Positions 1-5,171 of a DNA stretch of 5,392 nucleotides are shown here, in pieces. How positions within the stretch are numbered: the stretch's first letter is position 1; every line of letters starts with the position of its first letter. The DNA comes from Clostridiales bacterium (GTDB lineage: Bacteria > Bacillota > Sulfobacillia > UBA995 > UBA9673), in the NCBI GenBank assembly GCA_003541445.1, contig DPMO01000030.1, positions 1 through 5,392 on the forward strand, given 5' to 3'. Below the pieces are notes generated by a model. That model was not told the origin of the DNA, did no database searches, and saw only the letters and a list, made by a program, of their open reading frames with translations. The position numbers and the translations under genes are program-made.

Positions 1-433
1 GTCTCTCCTGCCTCGAGGTGTACGGCAAGCGCGGGAAGCAACATCTGATTCAGAGGCTCGAAGGCTACGCACGCGCGGCCAGGTACTACCCATGGGTCGT
101 GCTCCTGGACCTGGACGCCGATGCCGACTGTGCGCCTGCCTACAGGCGAGAGCTGTTGGGCGACAGCGAAGGGCCGCTCGTCCTGCGGATTGCCGTGAGG
201 GCGATTGAGTCCTGGCTTATCTCGCACGCCACAGCCGGAGGGCGGATCTGCGCAGAGAAATGGTGCCGCGCCCGGAGAGCGGGGCCCGGGTGGGACCCCT
301 TTACAGCGACTGGATGAGACGCTTTGCTCTCGGCCCAGGACACTGCTGGGACCCGGTCGCCGCCGCGCGAAACTCGCGGAGTCTTGCGTCCTGCCTACGT
401 GCCCTCGTGCGCCTTAAAGGCCGAGTCGGTTGA
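1..433 (+). pseudogene. Frameshifted remnant of a TOPRIM-like small partner of an AAA ATPase (5' end outside window)
   Basis: Two reading frames together make one recognisable protein. The first is open from the window edge to a stop at 315-317. It contains VYGKRGK, a hydrophobic strand ending in the acidic motif DLDADAD (about 105-126), and IAVRAIESWLI (about 191-221). These resemble the 'DLD ... AVREVEAWL' core of small proteins encoded beside AAA ATPases (DUF4276/RloB-like, TOPRIM-type). From about 221 the homology continues in another frame: ARHSRRADLRREMVP, then GPLYSDWM, ending at a TGA at 431-433. Intact relatives, as I recall them, have roughly 30-35 residues between these blocks. The simplest reading is an internal deletion of about 100 nt, of a length equal to 1 modulo 3. 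The GTG at 18 is probably internal, because homology continues upstream of it. An ATPase gene would be expected just before the window. The family name is tentative; the frame break is clear. Confidence 0.8.
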
Positions 434-465
434 GTGGCCTGGCGACGGCTACGTCGTCGCTGTGC

Positions 466-1386
466 TCATGTGTCCTTCCCGCCCAGGCCGGCCTTCTTGA
501 GGGCCAGGGCGAGGGGGCTTTCCGCCTCGGCGTCGGTGTCGCCGGCGTAGTAGGTCAGGGTGCGGGACTGCTCCTCTTCCTGGGGCTCTTCATCATCAGG
601 GGCTTCACCAGCCTCCGCTTCCGCTCTGGTCCAGAGGTCAGGGTCGTCCAGAAGACCGTAGTCGGCCGCCAGGCCTCGGACCCACTCCCTGTCTACGATA
701 CTGAACCAGATATCCTCCCGGCTGGCGTGCCGGGCGTCGGCCGGCGGGGTGTCGTCACCGGGCCGGGGTGTCTTGACAGCGGCGGCCGCAGGCGCCGCGT
801 CCGTCACAAGGTCCGGGTCGATCTGCCACCAGGACATACGTTGTCCCCGCGGTCCGGGCGGGACGACGAGGTCTTCGGGCAGAGGTGCGCCGTCGAAGGC
901 CCAACGCCAGAGGCCGCCTGAGAAGTCCACGTAGATGACACAGCCCTGGACGCCCGACCACTTCTTCCGGAGCAGGTCGAGGGTGTAGCCGAGCTGTCTC
1001 GAGGCCTCCCAGACCACCGTCGGGCGCCTGGAGCACTTTATCTCGTAGACGCAGGTGGGCGTCTCCTCGGCCCCGGGGTCTGCGGGCGACCCGACGGCCA
1101 CCGCGTCCAGCTCGCGGTACATGTCGCGGTAGCCGTAGTCCCCCTCCTGGACCTGGTAGGCCAGGACACGCCGGTCGGTGAGAAGGGTGTTGCGCTCGAG
1201 CCACATCCGGACGGTCTTCTCGGCCATGTACCCGACGAGCTGTGAGGCTGTGGGCGGGCGCTTGTCACGGAGGGTGTAGTTCCGGGCCCGCAGGTCCTCC
1301 ATGTACGCGCGGTACCCTTCGTCCGTGACCGGGACGAGCCTGATGTGGCGGATGCGCCGGGTTCTCCTGGGGCGGGGGTGAACCAT
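466..1386 (-). CDS. PD-(D/E)XK nuclease-like protein with acidic C-terminal tail
   Basis: A protein of 306 residues if started at the ATG at 1386. A GTG at 1395 is also in frame, but the purine tract GGGAG (1398-1402) lies only 2 nt from it and 11 nt from the ATG, so the ATG is preferred. The N-terminus is basic. The middle carries a PD-(D/E)XK-like signature: helix GYMAEKTVRMWLE with Glu56, strand ELDAVAV with Asp94, strand VYEIKCS with Glu115-x-Lys117, then helix ASRQLGYTLDLL with Gln131 and Tyr134. This is the order E, D, ExK, QxxxY seen in many restriction-like and RecB-like nucleases. Beyond about residue 200 the chain is Ala/Pro-rich and then strongly acidic, probably disordered apart from a short helical stretch. 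No methyltransferase or helicase accompanies it. It lies 124 bp downstream of the PurC-like gene on the same strand and could share its transcript. The nuclease fold is inferred from motifs; the substrate is unknown. Confidence 0.82.
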   Translation of the reverse strand: MVHPRPRRTRRIRHIRLVPVTDEGYRAYMEDLRARNYTLRDKRPPTASQLVGYMAEKTVRMWLERNTLLTDRRVLAYQVQEGDYGYRDMYRELDAVAVGSPADPGAEETPTCVYEIKCSRRPTVVWEASRQLGYTLDLLRKKWSGVQGCVIYVDFSGGLWRWAFDGAPLPEDLVVPPGPRGQRMSWWQIDPDLVTDAAPAAAAVKTPRPGDDTPPADARHASREDIWFSIVDREWVRGLAADYGLLDDPDLWTRAEAEAGEAPDDEEPQEEEQSRTLTYYAGDTDAEAESPLALALKKAGLGGKDT

Positions 1387-1464
1387 ATGGACCACTTCTC
1401 CCGCAGAGCTTTCGGGGTGCCCGAGGCGGCCGGGAGCCGTCTCTGGGCCTACGGTTCACTGCCC

Positions 1465-1505
1465 GAGCCGGGGGCTCCTGCCCCCAGGGCGAACTTCGCC
1501 GGCTC
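1465..1505 (-). promoter_or_regulatory. Compact RNA three-way junction between the PurC-like and nuclease genes
   Basis: Forty-one bases fold almost without leftover. An outer 5-bp stem (1465-1469 with 1501-1505) encloses two hairpins. One has a perfect 6-bp GC stem (1470-1475 with 1480-1485, loop of 4). The other has a perfect 5-bp stem (1488-1492 with 1496-1500, loop of 3). Only two bases (1486-1487) join them. It begins 5 nt after the stop codon of the PurC-like gene on the minus strand. No U-run follows, so it is not a standard intrinsic terminator. It could be an attenuator, an RNA-processing or stabilising element, or a chance result of high GC content. Confidence 0.45.
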
Positions 1506-1510
1506 ATGTC

Positions 1511-2830
1511 TTAAGGCTGGTGCTGCCAGTCGATTCCCCACTTCCGGCGTGCCGTCTCGAGCAGGCGGGCGAACGCGAGCACGATGTCCTTCTCCGTCTC
1601 GAGAGGGCCGCCGTCGGCCCGGCTCAGACGGCAGGTGTCGAAGGATATCTCGTCACCGAGCACGGTGCGGGACAGGCCCCAGCCGCGCGTGCGGCCGAAC
1701 TCGAAGCGGGCGGCCCGGAGAACGAGGTCGATGTCCTCGAAGGCCCGGGTCAGGGCCTCGAAGGCCGAGACCGCGAGGTCTTCGACCTCCACGGCACGCT
1801 CATCCGTGAGAAGACCCTGGGCCACCGCCGTCTCCCGGTCGAGTCCGGGAGTGCCCTCGGCCGCGCGGCGCGGCCTGAACGTGACAACGACCGGTTCCCC
1901 TGCGGCCAGGACCTCGACAGGGAGCATGTCCAAGGCGCGGACGCGGAGCTCCCTGCGGCCCGTGGCCCGGACGAGATGGTTCGGGACGCCTTCCCGGGCG
2001 AGATAGAGGAAGAGGACGGCCGAGGTCATGCAGTTGCGGCGACCACGGCTCACGATTGCGGCCTCGCCCGTCGGGTCCTTGAACTCGAGGTAGCGGAACC
2101 AGCCGTCGTAGGGCCCGATCACGTGCGACCAGAGGATCTTGTCCCGGCCCTCGTACTGCTTCTGCCAGTAGCCGTCGTTCCTTGGCAGTGTGTCCCTGCG
2201 GTCGGTCGGACAGGGTCCGTCCCCCTGTTCCGGGGAGTCGCCTTCGGAAGGCGGGGAGTCTTCTTCTGAACCGTCGTCGTCCAGGACGCGGATGTCCCGA
2301 AGCCGCTCCCGGATGGACGGGTCGACGACGATGAAGGCGGGTTCCACGGTGCTACCTGTGCGAGGCCCGAAGACCACCACCTCGGTCTCGTCCGCCGGAA
2401 CCCCCTCGGCCTCGGCCAGCCTGAGGGTGGCGTAGCGGCAGCTGCACGGCCAGCCGTCGTCCATGAGGTTGAGGGCCCGGACCATGCGTTCGAGCTGGTC
2501 CCAAAACCAGGTTTCGGTGCGGGCTTCCGGGGGGGTCGGCCGCCCGGGTCCGGTCGCGCCCTGGCTGACCGCGGCGGGCGGCCGCACCGCCGGTTCGACG
2601 GAACCCGTGACGGTCCGGAGGTCATGGAGTCGCTCCGCCAGTTCTGGGTCTACCACTACGAGGAGGGGCTCGTAGCTTCCGTCCTCCCAGTTGAACCCTA
2701 AGACCACGACGTCGCGCCCGTCGAGCCGGGCCGCGCGTCCCTGCGCCCGCTGTCCGTTCTTGACCGCCGCGACGAGTCCGCGGATACGCCTTGCCTCCCG
2801 GACCAGGTCGAGACTGCGGATAGGAGTCAT
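1511..2830 (-). CDS. SAICAR-synthetase (PurC)-like domain fused to a duplicated N-terminal module
   Basis: A protein of 439 residues. Residues 8-74 and 110-183 are two copies of one module; both share a VVV strand, an E-P pair, a VVDP strand and a helix ending D-(L/I)-R (41-74 against 151-183). An acidic linker (184-218) follows. Residues 219-439 span a whole PurC-type domain, close in size to E. coli PurC (237 residues): YEGRDK (226-231), EGVPNHLV (280-287), ALDMLPVEV (299-307), FEFG (376-379), GDEISFDTCR (392-401) and a C-terminal helix. PurC joins CAIR to aspartate using ATP in purine synthesis. Here some expected residues differ: Arg is Ala310 in the LPVEV motif, Asp-x-Lys is Ala373-Ala-Arg375 before FEFG, and the first Lys of YxGKxK is Arg229. 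No pur genes are adjacent. The fold assignment is strong; SAICAR synthesis is doubtful, and an altered ligase or nucleotide-binding role is an inference. A 17-nt purine run (2842-2858) ends 11 nt before the ATG and probably supplies the ribosome binding site. Confidence 0.88.
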   Translation of the reverse strand: MTPIRSLDLVREARRIRGLVAAVKNGQRAQGRAARLDGRDVVVLGFNWEDGSYEPLLVVVDPELAERLHDLRTVTGSVEPAVRPPAAVSQGATGPGRPTPPEARTETWFWDQLERMVRALNLMDDGWPCSCRYATLRLAEAEGVPADETEVVVFGPRTGSTVEPAFIVVDPSIRERLRDIRVLDDDGSEEDSPPSEGDSPEQGDGPCPTDRRDTLPRNDGYWQKQYEGRDKILWSHVIGPYDGWFRYLEFKDPTGEAAIVSRGRRNCMTSAVLFLYLAREGVPNHLVRATGRRELRVRALDMLPVEVLAAGEPVVVTFRPRRAAEGTPGLDRETAVAQGLLTDERAVEVEDLAVSAFEALTRAFEDIDLVLRAARFEFGRTRGWGLSRTVLGDEISFDTCRLSRADGGPLETEKDIVLAFARLLETARRKWGIDWQHQP

Positions 2831-2893
2831 GTCGTCTGAAGCCCCCTTTCCTCCTCCCTGCTCGCCCTGGAGGACCTCTGCCTTGAGTCTAAA

Positions 2894-2924
2894 GGCCTCC
2901 CACCGTCAGTAGGTGACGGAGGCC
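2894..2924. promoter_or_regulatory. Strong hairpin in the divergent intergenic region
   Basis: A perfect 7-bp stem (2894-2900 with 2918-2924) continues into a 4-bp stem (2901-2904 with 2912-2915) across a 2-nt bulge, with a 7-nt loop. It lies 63 bp upstream of the PurC-like start on one side and 88 bp upstream of the MNT start on the other. It could be a 5'-leader structure for the minus-strand gene, an operator-like palindrome, or a structure insulating divergent transcripts. No T-run follows it on either strand, so it is not a typical intrinsic terminator. Confidence 0.5.
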
Positions 2925-2935
2925 GGTCCTACCGT

Positions 2936-2964
2936 TTGGCCATCGAGAGAGACTCTAGTAGACT
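2936..2964 (+). promoter_or_regulatory. Candidate sigma70-type promoter for the MNT-HEPN operon
   Basis: TTGGCC (2936-2941) and TAGACT (2959-2964) are separated by 17 bp. Each matches its consensus box at four of six positions. The predicted transcript would start near 2971 and give a leader of about 40 nt that contains the 2984-3001 hairpin. The call rests on pattern and position only. Confidence 0.4.
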
Positions 2965-2983
2965 TGTCTTGGGACTTGCGTTT

Positions 2984-3001
2984 CCCGAAGCCGTCTTCGG
3001 G
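2984..3001 (+). promoter_or_regulatory. Leader hairpin overlapping the MNT ribosome binding site
   Basis: A perfect 7-bp stem (CCCGAAG at 2984-2990 pairing with CTTCGGG at 2995-3001) closes a 4-nt CCGT loop. Its 3' arm covers the start of the only G-rich Shine-Dalgarno-like tract (2999-3005) before the ATG at 3013. When folded it could partly hide that site and limit translation of the first gene of the toxin-antitoxin pair. The structure is directly visible; the control role is inferred. Confidence 0.5.
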
Positions 3002-3012
3002 GGTGTGTGAGA

Positions 3013-3363
3013 ATGCCCTTCAAACTGGGTCCGGACGAGGAGCGCCGGCGTCTGCTGGAGCGCGAGGTCCGGCGTATGACGGCGCTCTTCCCCCGGATGG
3101 GGGTCAAGAAGGCGATTCTCTTCGGTTCACTGGCCCGGGGGGACGTCATCGAGACCAGCGACATCGACCTCATCCTGGTGATGGAGACGCCCAGGCGCTT
3201 CCTCGACCGTTTGGATGAAGCTTTCCGGGTGCTCCGCCCGAAGACGGGACTCGACGTCTTGGTCTACACGCCGGATGAGTTCGAAGAACTTCTGGAGACC
3301 CGGCCTTTCGTCCAGAAGGCCGTGAGAGAGGGGAAGGTCATCTATGAAGCCCGATCCTCTTGA
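3013..3363 (+). CDS. MNT-type minimal nucleotidyltransferase (putative antitoxin of a MNT/HEPN pair)
   Basis: A cytoplasmic protein of 116 residues, a usual length for the family. It has the hallmark GSx10DxD active site: Gly38-Ser39 in FGSLARG, then Asp50 and Asp52 in TSDIDL. A third acidic residue, Asp81, lies in strand GLDVLVY. All three metal-binding carboxylates are therefore present and the enzyme should be able to transfer nucleotides. In characterised MNT/HEPN modules such as MntA-HepT, the MNT protein neutralises the HEPN ribonuclease by transferring AMP to it; that role here is inferred from family and neighbour. A GTG at 3007 is in frame, but the G-rich tract at 2999-3005 suits the ATG at 3013 better (7-nt spacing). 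The gene overlaps the HEPN gene by 20 nt, which suggests translational coupling. Confidence 0.96.
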   Translation: MPFKLGPDEERRRLLEREVRRMTALFPRMGVKKAILFGSLARGDVIETSDIDLILVMETPRRFLDRLDEAFRVLRPKTGLDVLVYTPDEFEELLETRPFVQKAVREGKVIYEARSS

Positions 3364-3745
3364 GGAAGGCCGGCGGTGGTTGGCTCAGGCCAAGGACGAT
3401 ATCACCGTCTCGGAACACCTGCTCCGAGGTGGCTTCCACAACTACGCGTGCTTCTTCGCCCAGCAGGCTGCGGAGAAGGCGTTGAAAGCCTACCTGCTGG
3501 CGCAAGGGGCCCGGGAGGTGCGAGGACACTCGGTGGGTGACCTCTGCCTGGATGCCGCCCGCCTCGACCCGGCCTTCGAAGGCCTTGCCGACGAGGTGAC
3601 ACCTCTCGACAAGTACTACATCCCTACCCGTTACCCCAACGGGCTCCCCGGAGGGACGCCTTCACGGGCGTTCGATAGGGTCGACTCGGAAAGGGCTCTC
3701 GCTCTGGCCCGGCACGCCGTCGCCTTCGTGGAGGAGCGCCTGTAG
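3344..3745 (+). CDS. HEPN-domain protein (putative ribonuclease toxin of the MNT/HEPN pair)
   Basis: A protein of 133 residues, all alpha-helical in character, that starts inside the 3' end of the MNT gene. A strong purine-rich site (GAGGGGAAGG at 3328-3337) lies 6 nt before the ATG. The N-terminal helix (WLAQAKDDITVSEHLL), the FFAQQAAEKALKAYLL helix (about 37-52) and the YYIPTRYP motif (91-98) are typical of the HEPN family (PF05168). Arg57 and His62 form an R-x4-H pair like the catalytic motif of HEPN ribonucleases. The residue two after the His is Val64, so the HxY tyrosine that is AMPylated in HepT is absent. If the MNT partner modifies this protein it must use another residue; Tyr91, Tyr92 and Tyr97 are candidates. 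Ribonuclease activity is an inference, since some family members have not been shown to be toxic. Confidence 0.94.
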   Translation: MKPDPLEEGRRWLAQAKDDITVSEHLLRGGFHNYACFFAQQAAEKALKAYLLAQGAREVRGHSVGDLCLDAARLDPAFEGLADEVTPLDKYYIPTRYPNGLPGGTPSRAFDRVDSERALALARHAVAFVEERL

Positions 3746-3761
3746 GTAGCCGCGTTGAGAG

Positions 3762-3775
3762 GACCGGAACCGGTC
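3762..3775. terminator. Short inverted repeat between convergent genes
   Basis: GACCGG and CCGGTC flank a central AA, giving a perfect inverted repeat in the 28-bp gap between the convergent HEPN and SLH-3D genes; it overlaps the first two bases of the SLH-3D stop codon. It could act as a weak bidirectional terminator, but there is no T-run and the stem is only about 5 bp once a loop is allowed. Confidence 0.25.
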
Positions 3776-4886
3776 AGCCGACGGGCTCCAGCACGAGGAC
3801 GTCGAGGTCCCGCATCCCGAACCTGAGCAGTTCCTCATGAGGAAGGTCGAGGAACAGGTCGACGCGGTTCCCCTTCACCGCGCCACCGATGTCGGCCGCG
3901 ACGGCGTAGCCGTAGCCCTCGATGAAGAGATGGGTCCCGAGAGGGATGACGGAAGGGTCCACGGCCACGATACCTTCCCTGACCGGGATGCCCAGGAAGC
4001 ACAGGCCCGCCCACGGGGTGCCGCTCCCCGTCTCGGGGCCGTAGGCCGTGGCCGTGAGAACGAGTCGGCTCGAGGCCGGGACCTCCGGACCGCCGGGCGC
4101 GACGGCGATGCTGGTGGCGGGCGGAGGCACGGCGGTCCTCAACCGCTGGATGATGGCGGCGGCCTCGGCCCGGGTGCATGTTCGCTTCGGGGCGAAGGTC
4201 CCGTCGGGCATCTCGTTGACGAGTCCCTCGCGGCCGGCCAGGGCCACGGCGGCCCGGGCCCACTCCGAGACGAGACCTCCGTCGGTGAAGAGCTCCCGGA
4301 CCGTTGAACGGGCCTCAGACCACGACATCTCGTTCACCCGTCCCGCCCATCCGGCGGCCCGCACCGCGAAAGCGGCCGCCTGCTCTCTCGTCACCGGCAG
4401 GTCCGGCTCGAACCGGTCCTGACCCACCCCCTCCGTCAAGCCCAGGCGGTAGGCCAGGGTGACGTAGTCGCGGTGCCAGGCGCCTTCCGGTGTGTCGCTG
4501 AAGGTGGTCGAGCCCCGGCCGAAGCCTTTCCCGCCGAAGGCCGGGTCGTAGGCCGCTTGGGCTTCAAGAGAGAAGCCTCTGGCCCGGATGAGGGCGGTGA
4601 GGAATTCCGCCCGGGTCACCGTCCGCTCCGGTTCGAAGCGGCCGCCTCCGGTCCCCTCGAGGACGCCGGTCTCGGCGAGCGCGGTGATGGCTCCGGCGGC
4701 CCAATGGTCGGGGGGCACGTCGGTGAACGCCTGCTCAAGGGTGGCAGGGGTGGGGGCTGTGGTTTCATCAGCCCAGACGGGAGGCGCGGACCATGGCGCC
4801 CCGAGCAGCGTGAGCACGGACAGGACCAGGGCGACAGCGACACGCGGAAGACAGAAAGGACGACGGGGAATAGGCGCTAGGGGCAT
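3774..4886 (-). CDS. Secreted SLH-repeat protein with C-terminal 3D domain (cell-wall lytic enzyme-like)
   Basis: A protein of 370 residues. Residues 1-39 form a signal peptide: basic start, hydrophobic core VAVALVLSVLTLLGA, likely cleavage after VWA. Three SLH modules follow, beginning at FTDVPPDHWA (54), FSDTPEGAWH (129) and FTDGGLVSEWA (200). Each ends in a TRAE-type motif (TRAE 91-94, TREQ 166-169, TRAE 238-241) of the kind that anchors proteins to pyruvylated secondary wall polymer. After a Pro/Ala linker, residues 275-370 form a 3D domain with a double-psi beta-barrel pattern. Its three aspartates are Asp310 (VAVDPSVIPLG), Asp332 (ADIGGAVKG) and Asp343 (VDLFL). Related 3D proteins are peptidoglycan transglycosylases or spore and resuscitation factors, so a murein-remodelling role outside the membrane is likely. 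An AGGAAG site lies very close (2 nt) to the ATG. The start is otherwise supported by the complete signal peptide. Confidence 0.96.
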   Translation of the reverse strand: MPLAPIPRRPFCLPRVAVALVLSVLTLLGAPWSAPPVWADETTAPTPATLEQAFTDVPPDHWAAGAITALAETGVLEGTGGGRFEPERTVTRAEFLTALIRARGFSLEAQAAYDPAFGGKGFGRGSTTFSDTPEGAWHRDYVTLAYRLGLTEGVGQDRFEPDLPVTREQAAAFAVRAAGWAGRVNEMSWSEARSTVRELFTDGGLVSEWARAAVALAGREGLVNEMPDGTFAPKRTCTRAEAAAIIQRLRTAVPPPATSIAVAPGGPEVPASSRLVLTATAYGPETGSGTPWAGLCFLGIPVREGIVAVDPSVIPLGTHLFIEGYGYAVAADIGGAVKGNRVDLFLDLPHEELLRFGMRDLDVLVLEPVG

Positions 4887-5065
4887 CTCTTCCTGACACC
4901 TCGCAGCGGCAGATTTCGCGGTCGCCGGCGGAGAGGTTCTTCGTCGGGCGGGCGTGGACCCCCAGGTAGGTTGTGGGAACCGGGCGCGGTGGGACGGGGC
5001 GGCGTTCCCCGTCGCAGCGGCTCACCACGGCCGTCCGTTCGTCCGGGGCTCGGCCTTGTCCCGGT

Positions 5066-5092
5066 CCCTCTCATAAGGAGGAAATAAGAGGG
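5066..5092 (+). promoter_or_regulatory. Hairpin with a Shine-Dalgarno-like loop
   Basis: CCCTCT (5066-5071) pairs with AGAGGG (5087-5092); two further pairs are possible beyond a mismatch. The loop contains AAGGAGG (5075-5081), the strongest ribosome-binding consensus in the window. No start codon lies at a suitable distance after it, so it does not serve a visible gene. Flanking CGGTCC (5062-5067) and GGACCG (5097-5102) are also complementary and could form an alternative pairing. Confidence 0.35.
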
Positions 5093-5116
5093 AAACGGAC
5101 CGCGGGGACGAAGGGA

Positions 5117-5136
5117 CCGGGGGTGGCTGACCCCGG
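5117..5136 (+). promoter_or_regulatory. GC-rich leader hairpin before the flavin oxidoreductase
   Basis: CCGGGG (5117-5122) pairs with CCCCGG (5131-5136) around an 8-nt loop. A second perfect 5-bp hairpin (5140-5144 with 5149-5153, loop GACA) follows within 4 nt. The two stems together occupy the leader just before the start codon at 5172 and might influence translation. There is no T-run, so termination is unlikely. Confidence 0.35.
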
Positions 5137-5171
5137 CGTCAGGAGACATCCTGTCGATCAAGGTGAGCAAC

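Larger units (their letters stand above)
4887..5171. other. Structured divergent intergenic region between the SLH-3D and flavin oxidoreductase genes
   Basis: No gene was recognised in these 285 bp. The region contains a perfect 7-bp hairpin (4993-4999 with 5007-5013) and a 10-base direct repeat, TCGCAGCGGC (4901-4910 and 5012-5021). It also contains the only AT-richer patch (5071-5096), where the divergent promoters probably lie, and three further hairpins towards the plus-strand gene. No promoter could be matched with confidence. No known riboswitch class could be established by eye, although c-di-AMP-type leaders are common before cell-wall enzymes in Gram-positive bacteria. Confidence 0.5.

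Noticed and set aside
430..921. Long plus-strand open frame opposite the nuclease gene.
   Set aside because: Its translation shows no recognisable motif. The opposite strand has clear nuclease motifs and a biased third-position pattern; long antisense frames are common at this GC content.
1461..1490. GC hairpin after the PurC-like gene read as an intrinsic terminator.
   Set aside because: There is no U-tract on the minus-strand transcript after the stem, so termination is not supported; it is reported as a structured RNA element instead.
1520..2269. Plus-strand open frame of 249 codons opposite the PurC-like gene.
   Set aside because: It lies wholly inside the strand opposite the PurC motifs and its protein resembles no family. 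It is a shadow of the real gene.
3837..4307. Plus-strand open frame opposite the SLH-3D gene.
   Set aside because: The minus-strand protein has a signal peptide, three SLH modules and a 3D domain covering the region, so this is an antisense shadow.
5075..5081. Perfect Shine-Dalgarno AAGGAGG taken as the start of a short leader peptide gene.
   Set aside because: No ATG, GTG or TTG occurs within the normal spacing after it; the first candidate is about 40 nt away.
5087..5117. GGACCGCGGGG followed by GACGAAGGGA recalls the T-box antiterminator region.
   Set aside because: The invariant GGTGG bulge that pairs with the tRNA end is missing, no specifier loop or terminator is visible, and the downstream gene is not of a T-box-regulated type.
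5138..5153. GTCAGGAGAC resembles the B12 box of cobalamin riboswitches.
   Set aside because: The sequence after it (ATCCTG) departs from the box, and the other conserved cobalamin riboswitch elements were not found upstream. It is better explained as a simple 5-bp hairpin.
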